A stretch of 64,000 nucleotides of DNA, taken from Onchocerca lupi (taxonomy: Eukaryota > Nematoda > Chromadorea > Rhabditida > Onchocercidae). Below the pieces are notes generated by a model. That model was not told the origin of the DNA, searched no databases, and was given only the letters and a program-made list of their open reading frames with translations. This document shows, piece by piece, positions 1 through 15,500 of the stretch; within the stretch, counting starts at the first letter, position 1; the number at the start of each line of letters is the position of its first letter. Location of the stretch: NCBI GenBank assembly GCA_028564675.1, contig JAOVVO010000223.1, positions 47,193 to 111,192 of the forward strand, in the 5' to 3' direction. The translations under genes and the position numbers were made by a program.

Positions 1-586
1 CAATTAAACCACATTTTAAAATTAAAACTAAAAATATAACCAAAATAAATAATCAAAGCGATAGGAATGTAGAAAGTATATATACAAAACCGGTAACTTT
101 ACTTTAAATCATGATTATGTATAACGATGTAAACATGATATAGCTCGAGCAGTTGATAAGCGTACATCAATATCGTGATCTTTTAGCAATAACATCAGTC
201 CTGAAAAATAATATATACATAAAATAGACAAAAGGATTCGCCTTTATAATTTTACAATTCAAAATCGATTTTACCAAGAAACATTTAAATATTATAAGTA
301 ATCAAGTCGAATGAGTCTGAAAAGTGAAATATTTTAATTAAAGTGAAATATGAAAACCTGACCTATTTCCAAATGCAATATTTTAAATTACTTACAGTTT
401 GAAGTTTAAGTAATTAATTTAATAAATATATAAATTGGAAAAAATAATATAAAACATAAAGAAAAAGCCATTGTTCACTCAAATTCATTGTTAGAAACAG
501 CTTCTTTTTTTATTAAATTTTATAAAATCTTATAAAAACCAAATTTACATGCAATTAGTCACCATTATTATTCAAAATACATGAAA

Positions 587-3500
587 CTAAAAACCACCTG
601 CAAAAATCAATTCTTTCGAAACAGTGCTCCGTAATTCTGGTGTTAATTCGCCCAACAAATAACCCGTCATGTGAGCAGCATTAGAACGGATACGAGATGA
701 TGTACTTTTGAAATAATTATTACAGTTCAAAGCATAATAGTTGATACGATCAGGAAATGAAAAAGCCTAAAAATGGATCTTTACCACCATTCGCCAATTT
801 ATAGAAAAACTTAAATAAGCAAAAAAGAATTTAATCGTTAAATAAATATTGTGTATTCCTAATGCAAATATTTCATTCAATAAAATTCATATATCTGTCC
901 AGATTATAGAATAATTTAATTATTAAAAAAAAAGAAAAAAACTACTTCAGATAAATTTTATGTATTCATATTTAACGTTTAAAACTCATATTTAGCTTAT
1001 GCGTTCATACTGTACTTAAACAATATATTGCTACCAACTAAAATAGGATATGAAATATATAAATTGTGTGCTAAATATAGAAAATCAGAGTGAAAATTTG
1101 AATATTAACATGATAAAAGAATGAAAATTTTATGGAAAATTATCCGTAAATACTGAAATATCTTTTGCAAAAATATGCAACATCAACTGCTAAGAGTAAG
1201 AGATTGTACGAATTTAATTCAATTTACTTCTCACATTATTTGAAAAGCTATCACATACCTAACACAGCTAATAAGACAATAATACGTGATTTATAACGAC
1301 TTCTTATACTGCTGTATAAATAAGAAATATGAATAATACAAAAAAAAGACAGCATAAATGATGACAAAAATAACTTACTAATATTTCACTGAATTCTTTT
1401 AAAAATTGACGATAATTGTGGCATTGTTCATCGATTTTCAAATCACGTTCAATTAATAATGTCAATCGATCGGAATTCAGCAATGAACTTACCGATACAA
1501 GACATCGTGCACACATCTGAAACAAATATTTCGTAAAATTTTAATTTAAATATTTTCGCAGCGATATTAAAACAAATTTTTATAATTTATTTCCTTGAAT
1601 ATCATTCGGAAAAATACATCTTAGCATATTGCTGCACAGCAGAAATGGAAACGTTAGGAAATACTGAATTATCTGAAGTTCTAATAATATAAAAAAGATG
1701 TTAGCAAACAAACATTAGATTAAGTAATTCAAAATTATAACAGCCTATCAAATAAGATTAAAAAATGCAGTTTAATTAACTGCTATTGTAAATCTCTGTT
1801 GAAGAATTATGCATTGGTCATGCCTAAACTGGTATTCTGATAATTGATATTATATATTTCTGGTGATAACGAAAATGATGAAAAACACTGAATAAAAATA
1901 AGGTACCTAAAGAGAATAAAGTCACATGCACAAAAAAAAAAAAAAAAAACTTAGCTTATATCACTAAAAATTTCACACATTCATTATTAAATTTCAAAAA
2001 TCTTGAGTTAAAACTGCTACCTGCTTGACTTGATCTTCCTCATCATTTAAGTGCAGAACAATTGAAACAATATTTATAAGTAATTGTTCACGATATGCAT
2101 CACAACTACCCACACGTTGACCTAATTCACCGAATAAACTGAATGAAACAGCACGCAACGCACTACTTTCCTAAAATTAATACAAAACTAATATAATGAA
2201 AAAAAACAAGGTATTTCAAATTTAGCTCGTCTTATATTTAAATATTAACAGTAACAGCATCAACGATATCATCCAGCGTTCGATGAAGCATAAGATTTTA
2301 AATGGATTTGGAAAAAATTACATGAAGTTAACCATATTAATAATTCCATCTTTAAACAATGGAGTAATAAAATTTACATACTTTCTCGAAACATGGTCGT
2401 AATTTCAACAATACATTTGACAATATATTTTCGAGATGTGTATTTGGCACACGTGTAGAAAGCTTATTCAATGCATTAACTGCTTCCATTGCAATCTGAG
2501 GCAGTACGCTTTGATATCAGTAAAATTATGATCGGTGAAAAAAGAATATAGTCAGTTGCTAATAATAACGTTTTACCATTCATAAATGGAGTGAGGAATT
2601 AAAAAATGAAAAATAGAAAATCACATGAAAAAAAGAAAGAATCATTTTTTAAATAATAATAAAGTCAAAACAACTAATAATAAATAAAAATAACAACTGA
2701 CCTCATCACGACGATCACCACTATCATCTAATCCTGCCATTGCTGCTTGTATTGCATCCGATGAATATTTGTTTAAAATGGAATCACTACAGCAGGCCAA
2801 ATCACCAAGTCCGCGTACAGCTAACTTGAAATTAAAAAATTCCAAATTATATTTGTACAAAAAAATAAACATACATTATTATCATTCATTCTTTATATAA
2901 AAACTTCCATAACTTACTTTTCGGATTTTTAAATTACGATCTTCCAATGCTTTCATTAAGTTTGTAATTAATGCTTCAAGAAGTTTATTATCTGCTTCTC
3001 CTTCTTCATTTGGACATCTGAAAAAAAAGAACAAATTTTTATATGAAGACAAAACTGCTGCACCGGCGATACGATATGCATTACTGTGAAACTGCATATA
3101 AAATATCATCAATGTTACAAGTGATCGTATCCATTCAATGTTACAAATGATCGTATCCATTCAGGATGAAGCTCAATCAACGAAAAAGTTAAAACTCAAT
3201 GAGATGTTAGTGCCTGAGAAAATTTATAGCATTTAATAAAAGTATTATCATTAGCTATATAAAAACATTTCACAAATATATCTAAACAATGTACAAAAAT
3301 TTTTTCTTTCATATGTTTAAGAAAAAAGATTACATAATACTGATATCCGTACCGTTTGGTTAAGGCAGATAAAACTGCTGTAGCGGCAATACGATATGCA
3401 TCACTGGGAGATTGCATACGAGGAATCAATAATGTTACAAGTGGTCTTATCCATTCAGGACGATGTTCACTTAGCGAACGAGTTAAAACTGCTATCTGCA

Positions 3501-6500
3501 AAAAGTTATCTATTAAAAAGTTAAAAGCTATCTATCTAACAGTAAAAATTTAACTATATTAAATACTGCATAAAAACAACAACATATAAACGATTACTAG
3601 ACAAAAAAGCATATCTTGTAGACTGTACGATTATTGTAAAAAGAAAAAAATAAGAGGAAAAAATGAGCAAAAATAAATATGTCTTAAAAAAGACAATACG
3701 TCTTAGAAGAATTTAGAAACTGATAATTTTCGATATATGTTAAAAATTTTAGAATCAGTCTTGAAAACTAACGCCATTTGTAAAGTGCAGCGTATCGACA
3801 CAATCACTCCATGCACGTTCTGAATTCATCTTTTCAACGATAGCATCATCCAATGTTCGAAGAAATAAACTTCGCAAAGCCTGAGATGCCAAAGCAGCTG
3901 GTGTGGATGACAATCGACGTAATTCCGGAGTGATGATTAACGATTTTACTCCTGGACGTGCAAATAAATTCAAAAAATAAAAAAAAAAAAAAATAAAAAG
4001 AGAAAAATAATATAAGAGCAAACAAAAAAGAAACAAAAAGAGAAAAATTTTTCGTAAAAATAAAAAGAGATAAATAACATAAGAGCGAACAAAAGTATCT
4101 AATTGAAAGCAAGGAATACATATTAGCCTGAAGAGATGATAAGAAATTACATAAAACGAAGATGATCACATGTACTTGATATGTGCTAAAATTACAAAAC
4201 TATTCAAAAATTTTACCATCTTTTTCCTTCATTAACACTGGATATTGAGTATCAACGACCGCAGCAAGAAATTGTAATAGTGCTGCTAAAATATTTGGAA
4301 TTCGCTTGCAAAGCTCTACTTCTGGCTCACCAGCCTGAAATATACAATTTCTTATTTCATTTCTTACCAATTTTTCCTCATTTCAAAAAATAACTGACTT
4401 AAAAAAGTTGAGAATTTAATTATGAGTTAATACGGCCAATTCTACTTATTTGAGGCAGTAGTTATAACAGATTTCTTGTATGTCATTTCATTACAAAAAT
4501 AAAAAAAAAAAAAAAAAACTCTTCGTTTGATGGAAAAACATATCATGATAACAATGAAATACGGAATAAAACTCATAGACACAACAAGCTACATCTGATT
4601 TCACTAAGTAACATCAACAACATGATGAGATTTTAAAAAAAGAAAAAAACGAGAACATTACTTTAATAATTTCAGTAATTGCTGCTGCTAATGTACAAAC
4701 TTCGGGTTTTACAATTTTCACTGATGATCCAGCACCGGTATCCAAAATTTCGAACGGCACTTCGGAAGTTTCCGATGAACCACATCCAGCTGTTATCAAA
4801 TCCAACAAATAATCAGCAATTAATGGAAACAGCGAATGATCATGCGACATTGTATGCCATGCATCAATCATTGATCTGAATGAACACAATAAATGAAAAA
4901 AAATCTTTCTCTTAAAAAAGGTCAAAAATATTCCTACATACTATGAAAAAGAAAAAAAGTAAAGTTTCATTTTCTTTTCGTTCAGTTTGAATGCATACCT
5001 AAATTCAAAAAACAAAAACCAACCAGTTACTAACCATGGTTATTTTCAAATCTTTTTTTTTTTTTTTAAATATGGTTGTTTCAAATTTTTTAGCCTAAAG
5101 GATTTAGGCCGAAAAGATTCTATTCACCTATCTGTCGTTACTACTAACATGAGCTCATCATTCTCATAAAGCTATACTTGAAACTTTTGAAAATGTATAT
5201 TTTTGAGGTTCAGAACTTTTGAATACTTACACAGAATAGGGTAATGGTCTAACTAGCATAACATCGATACATGCATAGAGCTGATGATAAGCAAATGCTA
5301 TTAAAGCTGCCAGTAAATCGGTATATGTTTGAACACATGCATGTATATCCGGTAATTTATTTAATAATGTTGTGACAAGCGTATCAGCCTGCAAAGTAAA
5401 TTATACTCTGGCTTAGCCTTTAGTAATTCCAACTTCAATTTGGTTTCAAGAATTATTGAAAATTAGTTTTGGTGTCTTTAATGGGGTTAAGAGAAAAAGT
5501 CGGATTTAGATCAAATAAATAAATAAACGAATAAGTTACTTCAGTAGAAAGAGTATCGCCTCGATGTGTAAGAATACTGGTAAGTAATTGAGCAGCTGCT
5601 GAACTGACTTGACTTTGGCGATCACTTAGCATGCCAAACAAACCCGATATGTATGTCTGTATTTGGGACTGCGGCAAGCGGCTATCAGTGATCTGTAAGT
5701 AGAAAATAGAAACTTGAAAATAGAAACCTAAAGATCGAGAAATTAATTAGAGGTTCATCAAATAAAAATCTCAAACCAAATCGGATTATGCTAGAACTGC
5801 TTAATCTCTTTTTGAAAATAAAAACTGCAGTAATCTTTCAGGTAGTTTGAAAAATATTAAGCTTAGCTTAATAATTTGATATATTGATGGATATTTCTGT
5901 ACCGATGAGATGAAAAAAGAACTTAACAGGGAAATCCATAAATTACTTACATCAGCCATAACACTGATGGCTTTTCGTGAAAGCATTCCTTCCAGCTTGC
6001 CCTCATCACCAAGATACTTACTGATGAATGTAGCCGGATCAAATAAGGTATTATCAACACTGTTTCGTGCAAGACCTGCAATATAATTATTACATTCTGG
6101 AAAATTGGAAAATGTCCTATAATTATTACATAAGTTAAGTGAAGGTAATTAGTACCTTCATATAACTTTTGTCGAACAAAAAATTTCTGAAATATTTTAA
6201 AAGACCTTTATAAACATGAGCAAGTCGAAATGTCCAGTAAACAGCTCGCAATGCAGCATGACGAACAGCACATAATGAATCAGCAATTCGTGGTATTAAT
6301 CGAGCTAACAATGATGACATTGGACCAAATTCATTTGCACGCTAAATAAAAAATCAAGCAAATCAATCCATACTCACTAATAGTGTACTACAGTATATTG
6401 AAAATAAAATAATGGAGAATGCAAATTATATTTACCTTCAACGTACAGTCATTAGTAATAATGTTAAGAGAAATAATCTAAATTTTTATCATTTTCCTAT

Positions 6501-9500
6501 ATCATGTCACATGAGTCTTTAATGGAAAAAGAATTGAGCCACAATCTAAAATTACACATATAAAATGCTTACACCTAGTGCAAAATCTGTAGCATATTCG
6601 AAATAAACCGTAAGCACACGTAACGTAGCATCGACAGCCCGTAAGCGTTCATGATCAGCAGCAGAAGCATAATATGGTTGAAAAAGCTGCAAAAAATATA
6701 CTGAAAATTATTTACATTTTAAAACATTTACTTACCTTCACCCGAAATGAAATTCCAAATTTAATGAAATCTGAGAAGTGTTACAATTTTTCAGGTCGTA
6801 TAACGTATTCTTTTATAATTACGAAAAAAAAAAAAAAAAAAGAATTCCGGAATTACAACTCAAAATATCTAATCTGAATATGGCTCATCTATGGGTTACA
6901 TTTATTTTTCTTTATCGAATATGTTAAGTACGTTTATCATGCAATTTTTTTAACGATTTTATTCTTATATAAAGAATCATAAGATCTCTTTGTTTTAATC
7001 TAACTAACATTGATATGATTTTGTGCAACATATCTATCTCTATAATAAATTCAATTTTTGTCTTATTATTAAAAAATGAAATCGCTGATAATAAATATGC
7101 CATCGTCTCATCAGTCAAGAAATTAATTTATAGCGTGAACCAAAATTTGTTACCTCTACTCTTCTTATTATCATATATAAAAATTTATTCGAATATAAAA
7201 ACGTATCAAGGTGCAAACCTTTAGCAAATGTGTGACGGTTCCAACAATAGCTTTCTTCCTGATTATTTGCTCGATTGCCGCATGGTACTGATTTACTGTA
7301 GCCTCCATCATTGTTGAACTTTCATCATCATCAATCTACAAGTGAACTCATCTTGTGTAAACACTTTTTTTTTACATAACAATGCAGAATCACATTGTTT
7401 TTTTTCTTTCGTTTCCTTCGAAGTCAAATATTATATATGAAAAAATTGCATCGAAAAAATTTACATCTGAACTCTAGATAAGAAGCAGCTTAATGCTGCT
7501 TCGAAAATATAAAGATTTTCGAAAAATATTGTAGAAACTATATGAAGCTCCTGTCGATTTTGACATTTGTTTATAATGTGAAAAATTTTTTTTTTTTAAA
7601 ATCTGTTTAAAATAATTCGATAATTAAGATCATAATTTGAATAGATATGTCATGAAATATCTCCATTTTTTATTGTATTAAAATTATTAAGTGATTTTAT
7701 AACATAAAAACATTTCATCCGCAACATCAAAATGCAAAACAATAAATAATAAGGCATAAATGATATTTTTTTAAATTTTTGCTGAAATATAAACTCAGCT
7801 TTCAAAAATAAACCATTATAATTCTAATAAATGAAATTTCAATGCTGAAAAGCTAACAGTTTTTAAGCCACTTCGTTCACGACATAAAGGGAACGTGTAA
7901 TTTGTTAGAACATAACCAATCTGCCAGATATCATCATCAGATATAGCTGGTTCTAACGCACTATAACCATAAAATGTATTAGAAATTTACAAATATTCAG
8001 AAAAAATCAATCTTCATATTTTAAGAAAAAAAAAGTCATAAAATTTTCAACAATTATTTTAATCTTTACTATCAAGGATAATATTTTAATGGAAATGCAA
8101 TAATAATAACAGCAAAATATTTTCTTAAAAACTATAAGTATTGCTGATGAAGTATGAAAACTAAAATTGTTAATTAAATTATCGAAAAATTGTCAAAAAA
8201 AAAAAAATAAAACTATAACTAACACCAACGCAGCAACTGCTTTACCAGCAAGTAGCCTTATGGAATTCGATAAAGTTTCTGGTGACTCGAATTCAATATA
8301 GTCCTGAAATTAAACAATTATGATGACAGCGAAACAGCGATTCTGGGAAACCAAGAAGAAATAACTCCTCATAAAAATACTTCTTAGAAGAAGCTCAACT
8401 GAACTATTTTATAACTGATGACTGTAAAGATAATCTTTTCGTGTACCTTATTCATATGTATATAGGAATAATCGTTGCAAGAAATAAAAATGGAAAGTAA
8501 AAGAAAATCACTAACTTTAATATGATTCAAAAATTCCGTACGACATTCCAAATGATATTCGGTTGCGAGATGTGCCGGACCCACCGAAACCGCAATCAAA
8601 TATATAGTTTCCAGTAAAGCTTCTCGAACAACTACTTCCTGCTGAAATTTTTGTGTATATTTTAGGGTTATTTTTCAGATAAAATTACCATTTTCTTCAT
8701 TCTTTCATCTTCCATTTTCTTTCCTTTTCAAAAAAATCAAAACCACACTTCATTCTGATTATCTGTTTCCACCAATCCTAACATTATAATTTGATGAAAC
8801 CATGATCATAACGGTAGTAAATCATTATTTCGAAAGAGAACTCATCATGATTTCAGCCTAAAGCTTTTCGAAAATTTAATATATTAATTAAAAGCATTAA
8901 TTAATTAGGTTTAGGTTATAGGTGGCAAATTTATACATTAAAATCTCATGCATTATTTAATGTATTAATTAATCAAACTATGCATGGTCTCGATTATTCA
9001 ATCTTTATGAACAAAATTTTTAAATTAAACCCACTTCATAAAAAAATACTGCCAATCAGGATCAAGAAAGGCAATCTCTGAGGAAATCATTTATAGAAAA
9101 AAATCCAAGCTTATTTAAAATTATTTTTGGTGAACAAAATAAAATCTAACCTTTGGATTTTCCAAATATCGTCGTAAAAACACAAGCACGATCTGCTCCA
9201 GCCTTTGTGTGACTACATCCGTTGGACAATAATAAATTACATAACCTGAAAAATTTCAAGTATTTTCACAATAAAAAGCGCATTACAATACAACTTATGT
9301 TCCTTTTTTTTTTAATTTTTCTAATGCAATACTTCAAAATATAAGTTATACCGTAGCTAAGCATGATGGTAGCACGTAAATTAATCATTTCCTGATCACT
9401 GTATTGTTTGTATGGCATAGCATCCTAAATTAACAAAAAATTTTCAAAATTCGATATTCTGAATAATAAAAGAGAAAAAGGACAAAAACTTAATAAAAAA

Positions 9501-12500
9501 ATCAATAATATTCTAATTTGAAAGAAATGCATACGAACAATGTGAAATAATTGCAGTTTAAAAAAAAATTTTAGGAAGTTTTGACATTATTTCTTATCAG
9601 TTATTATTTATATAAAATATGAAAAATTTTTCACCTTAATAAATCCAAATAATCCAGAACTTCTCTTAAAATTCTCCCATTTCGCAATATTTTCTAGTTC
9701 TGTAAGTACCAAATCAGTATGTGTACTAGCGCAATAACCAATTGCTTGAGCACAACCTGTGCGTTCAATTTGTTGTGCATGCAATGTTGAACGGAACAAC
9801 AAAATAAGATGATCAACAACAAAACTTGTATTTGTTGATAATGCCAAAGCACCACCGAGACATCGCATTAGGAATGCCTGAGAATCAGTATTTCGATAAT
9901 TCATCAAAAAAAATTCGAAAAAAAAAAAATCGAATAACCATTTATAGATTTACTGTATAATTAAGCAATTCTAATTATGAATTGGAAAAGTACTCTCATT
10001 ATACTAGCTATTTTGACTATAAATTATTAAACCTAAATTAAATTAAGACAATAAATGCCGGATAACTGACAAAGAAAAAAGTCGTTTATTCAGGTAATAT
10101 CTATGAAAAAAAAGATCATGCAATGAATGCATCTATAAAATAGGAATATAAAGGACAGATAAGAAATTCACATTTTTTTAAAGGTTTCCAGATGCAGACA
10201 GGCTTTGCTATAATTGTAAGTCATATGTAAAAAGATGAAAATACCAACTTTTTCTTCAGGTGCATCACTATATAAATTGAATTGTTTTCCCATAGCAGCT
10301 GCAAGTGCACATCGCCATTCACCATCGTTCACGTTTTTCACACACAAATCTAACAAATCAAGTATATGTGCATGCCATCGTGCAATACGTGCAAGACGAA
10401 GCTCACAAACTGCACTACTACCTCCTTCCATTGCATTATTGAGTGTACCTGGTGGTGATAAACCTAAAATTAGCAAACGAAATTGGAAATCAAAGAAGGG
10501 ATATAAATCTGGATTTCAAAGTTTAGAAATTTCCCAGTTTCCTAAAAATATTTCTCAATTTTATTATTAAATTATTCAGAAATGAATGGTTCTATTATTT
10601 CAAAATGCAAAACTAAATTAAAATACATAAGGAATCTACTTTTCAAAACAACAAGTAATTCATCGCAACGTTTTGGTAGAACATCTCGCAGTGAATTATG
10701 AAACCATGGAGCGAGAATATTTAATAGTCGTAAAGCTTCTGTAGCACGTTTTGAAAGCACCAGGCTAAGTGGTGCATTATTCGTGCACGTAATAAGTCGT
10801 GAAAATACTTGAAGATTACCCGCAACATGTGCTATAAAAAAAGTCAGTTATAGAATAATCACGATTAATGTGATATATAAAGAAATAAAATTCTATACAT
10901 TTCACTTCAATTTCTCATTATATCGATCAAAATTCTTCATTTGCAACATATTTCTTCAGTTCTTCTTAATTCCAGCAACTGATCATCTTTATCACAAATG
11001 CAATGTATTATTTATTACTTACGGCTATCAAAACCCATCTCAAAATCCGGTTTTTCTCCTGCTTTGATCGTTCGTTCAGTAAGAATTCTGATACATTTGA
11101 AGATATCTGTCAATGCTATGCTATATTCTTGGGCGCAAATAAATTCAAACAAATATGGCCAAAGTAACTGCAATAACATAGCATGGGAAAAATTACTTTT
11201 GAAAATAATGTTTTTGATGATAAAAATTGAACTGCTGAAAAATAACGCAAACGATAACTTACGAAAAAAAGGAACGAACAATTTTTCGATACTGAGTACT
11301 TAACTTATTGCTAACAGTATGTTATTCCAAACGCAAGAAAAATTACCTGGTGAAAACGTGCCTTATTTATCATCAAAAATATGAAACCCTCAATGTCATG
11401 ACAGAACTACATTACAGAATATTTGCGATATAATTTAATTTCATTTTGAACTTTATCGTTCTTCATTCTTACTGTCGATTTCACGATGATATTTTAATCT
11501 AATTATCGAAGTTTTTCGATGACTATAATCTAATCCAATTAACTAACACTATGAGCTGTTGAAGATGTTTTTGCTATCGTTTGCAATGCTTGTCCACACT
11601 GCGCTCGTAAATGTGCTGCACTCTCTGGTTCTGTTTCAGACGAGAAGAATGTTTTTTTAGTCTGAAAATTATTAATCCATTGTTGTTTGTAGAGGAAAAC
11701 TTTTCGAAATTTAAGACCTTCCAACCGATTATTGGAATATTGTTTATTCATAGAATGATGGAAATATTTTAATATAGAGAACGGTTAACTTTCTCCCTCG
11801 ATTGTTATTCCAATCAAACACTATTATTTAATGAAAATTGAAACAATACACACACTGAAAATTATCTGCATTAGTCTATTTATACACAATTTAACATTAA
11901 TATGCAAATTTTACTTAAATAAGAATTGCGGTCAAACTATCAGTTTGCTAGAAAAATAAAGAATTCCTTAATTGCGAGCTCAATCAATCCTAACTGATAA
12001 TGGTCAATCAAACTAGCACCATTAATTAGGATAAAACTTCTTTGCAATCTTTGAATACTAAAAAGATACTATCTTCATACACTCTCCAAATTTCAGAAAA
12101 TCACTCAAATCAATCATTTTTTTTTTTAATGACACAAAAGTTACATCAAAGATAATTCTTTTGTACTTTCTCTCATATAGATAAATTTTATATAGAAAAT
12201 ATGAAATATAAAAATTTACCATTTCATCTTCCTGAACAATAAGATTTTTTACCAAGAATATGATCACATTATTACCACCTTCTACATCTATATATTCATG
12301 ATCAGCTAATGCCACACATAATTGACACATTGCTTTTTTGACCCGAATACTTAGCAATCCTTCACTACCAGCAAGTAACATTGGCTTTAAACCAAGAATT
12401 ACCAAAGAACGTTTGTCTTCCACATACGGTCCTAAATTTAATTTTAATTGTATTGAACGGAATACAAAATATTATATAGTAATTTTGTAAATAAAATATT

Positions 12501-15500
12501 TTGAAAATTTTTTCTCCGTTCATAAAAAATTAGTCATATGAAATTAATTTTAATGATGAATTTCAATTAATTTCGTTGCTTCACTTTTGTACAGAGTGAT
12601 TCCTTTAACGATCTTATCTTTAACTATCTTCAATGGATAAATTTTGTCAAAAGATGCATAGAAATAAAGCAAACATTTGGACATTCCCGGTATTCTCTAG
12701 TATATTTATCAGATCAAGTACATATTATTTAGGAAAAAAAATCATTTCATATCATAAAAATAATAATTTTTTATGTAACTATCTCATTTTCAAACCAATG
12801 ATACTAATCAATCATAGCTGAAATATATAGTGCCAAAAAAAAAAAAAAAAAAAAAAACACTCGGACAAATATTTTTTTAATTATTTGATCATATAAAAGA
12901 AACTTATTCAGCGGTAAATCTATATTCATTTAATCATATTTGAATAACATTCTTATTTAATATCGTTTTACTTTCTCGAAATTTATCATTTTTTGTCAGC
13001 TATTGCAAAAATAAGATATAGGGCATCGAAACATCTAAAATTCATTCTTCATTAAATGATTGTCAAAAATATCAATAGATGAAGTAAGCTAAAAACAATA
13101 CTGATAATTAATTAAAATTACCGGCTGAATTAAGAAGATGTCTCAAAACATTGATAGCACCCAGTTTGGAACTGTCCTGCACATTTTGCATTTTGTGTAG
13201 CAAATAATATACAATTTTGTCGGCAAAACGTGTTGCTGAAACATAAAAAAGAAATATATCAAAACTGAAAAGATAATCAATCAAGCCATGCAAAAGATGT
13301 GCATGCAAAATGAAATTTTTTTTCAAGAAAAAGAAAAAAGTAAAAATTGTTGGAGTGTAGATAGAACTTTTTATCTGCCTAATATATACTTTGATTTTTA
13401 TTTTATGTATGCGAATGCAAAATTTATTGGATTGAAAGTTGTGAAAGAAAGAAAAAGCGCCAGATTCCTCTCAAAATGCCTAATTGTTAAAAATTAAAAA
13501 CCAAACCAATGCAAAAAAAACACACCAAAATGTAAAAAAGTAATGAATAAAGAGTTAAAATTCCTCATAGGGGTAGCTACTTACAGAATAATAATAGAAC
13601 AATCTGGAATAGGGCGCGCCCGTTCATATGACGGGAATGTGATTCTAGAAATGAACTATCAAAGCAAAATTACCAACATGTTATATGGCAACACAAAAAA
13701 GATATAAGAAAAATAATAATGCAGAAATTTCCATTAATTTTCGGAAATTAAAATTTCACTGGACATATTTAAATGGCATATAGAAATATCGAAAATGAAA
13801 TGATTATTTACTGTTTAATTTCAATAGCTTCCATTGTTTCAGTGATGAAACTTTCAGTATAAATTACTTGACCTTTCCAATCTGGGTACTAAAGATGAGC
13901 TATCCGAAAATTCTTAAAGCATACCATAGCGTTCTTTATCAAATGAATGTAGATAATTCTTATCAATCACTTAATGCCAACTTTTATGTTAAAACTTAGA
14001 ATTAAGGGTTAGAAAGAGATAAATACAAAAAAAAAGTTTAATAGAACTTTCATATAATTTATAGAGTTCGTTAGATTTTTTCTTTAGGCAATGTGAAAAG
14101 ATAAGCGTAATTGTCATCGTAATACGGTATTAATGCTTCGTGAGATTTAAAAATTAGATGGATAGAATGACTATGTATTACATGAATTTAAAAAAAAAAA
14201 AAAAAAAGAAATGCACAAAGCAAAGAAAGAAAATACTTAGAATGAATACTCAATAGCAGATTATCAAAATCGAAGAAAGCAAAAAGAATAAAATTAGTTG
14301 AATTTAAAGAAATAATCACAAACAAGTTGGAGTCAAATTATAACCTGCGTAAATTTCACAAATAATGAAAGTTACTGAAGTAAAAGATGGACATAATTTC
14401 TAACCAGCAACATGAAAGCAACGAAATGCTTCGCTTTGATTGCGCATCGAAATGTTTGAAGCGATAGTTTGCTCAGGAACGGAATATACCAACGGGAATA
14501 ACGCATTCAAAATATCTTCCAAATATGCATCTAATGGACAGTTTTCATCGGCACATGCAGATTCCAGAAAACGACATAAACCCTGTAGCAAGATAGAAAT
14601 TGGAAATAATAAAAGAAGAAATAAGAAAGAAGCAAAAGAAAAAAAGATATAGTACTTCATATCATCAATCAGAAATAAATCATTTATATTATCCTGCTAT
14701 GTAATAATATTTAATTTACTAAACAAAATACGAATAAAGAAGAGAATTCAAGTACCTGTGTTACAAGGTGCTGATCAGTACCAATCTTTCGATGTAAGTT
14801 CAAAAACATTGGTATTAATTTTCTCATTTCATCTATTAAACGTTTTGGTGGAATCATGAGACATAATTCTCCGATACAATTAGCAGCTTCGGCTCGAACC
14901 TATGTTTGAATCTGCTTTCATGGTGCATCAAGAAATATAATCAATAGTTATTTGTTAAAAAAAAACTATGAAAACTACGTATGAACCAATATTTGCAATT
15001 AATAATTTAATTATTTAATGCCAAACAGATGCGGCTACCCAATTTATAAAAAAATAGTACAAAAATTATATCATTACCTTAGCGTCTTTAGCACTTAACC
15101 AGCTGAACACTGGGTCGTAAGCCAATTCTATTTGATCAGCATAATTCTTCTGCACAACTTTTGGTCCACTGCATGTCTCATTTATAGATTTCTTGAAAAA
15201 AAAAACAACCAATTAGTGATCGAGACCAATAAATTACTTAATATATGACACCTATATTTCCTTTTGAACAATTTAATTAAATTGAGGAACACTTATGTTA
15301 TCGCTTTAAAATGGCAAAATGTGATGATATGAGATTTACATATATTTTTATTTATAATCGTTCTTGAAAATATGCCGGAAAATCTTTCCATCTCTGGAAA
15401 TGCCTAAGACGTTACCTGTTCATCTTCAAAATGACTATCACCACTACCATTCTTATCAAATTCAGCTCTTGTGATAGCTGAAGCGGAAACATATTCACGA

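Noticed and set aside
3846..4169. 107-codon minus-strand open frame
   Set aside because: Runs through intron in a different frame from the real exon 3773-3951; Phe/Leu-rich low complexity.
10235..10570. 111-codon plus-strand open frame
   Set aside because: It is antisense to a well-supported MROH1 exon (10249-10463) and has no signals of its own.
14440..14652. 70-codon plus-strand open frame
   Set aside because: Antisense shadow of the MROH1 exon at 14405-14582, continuing into A-rich intron.
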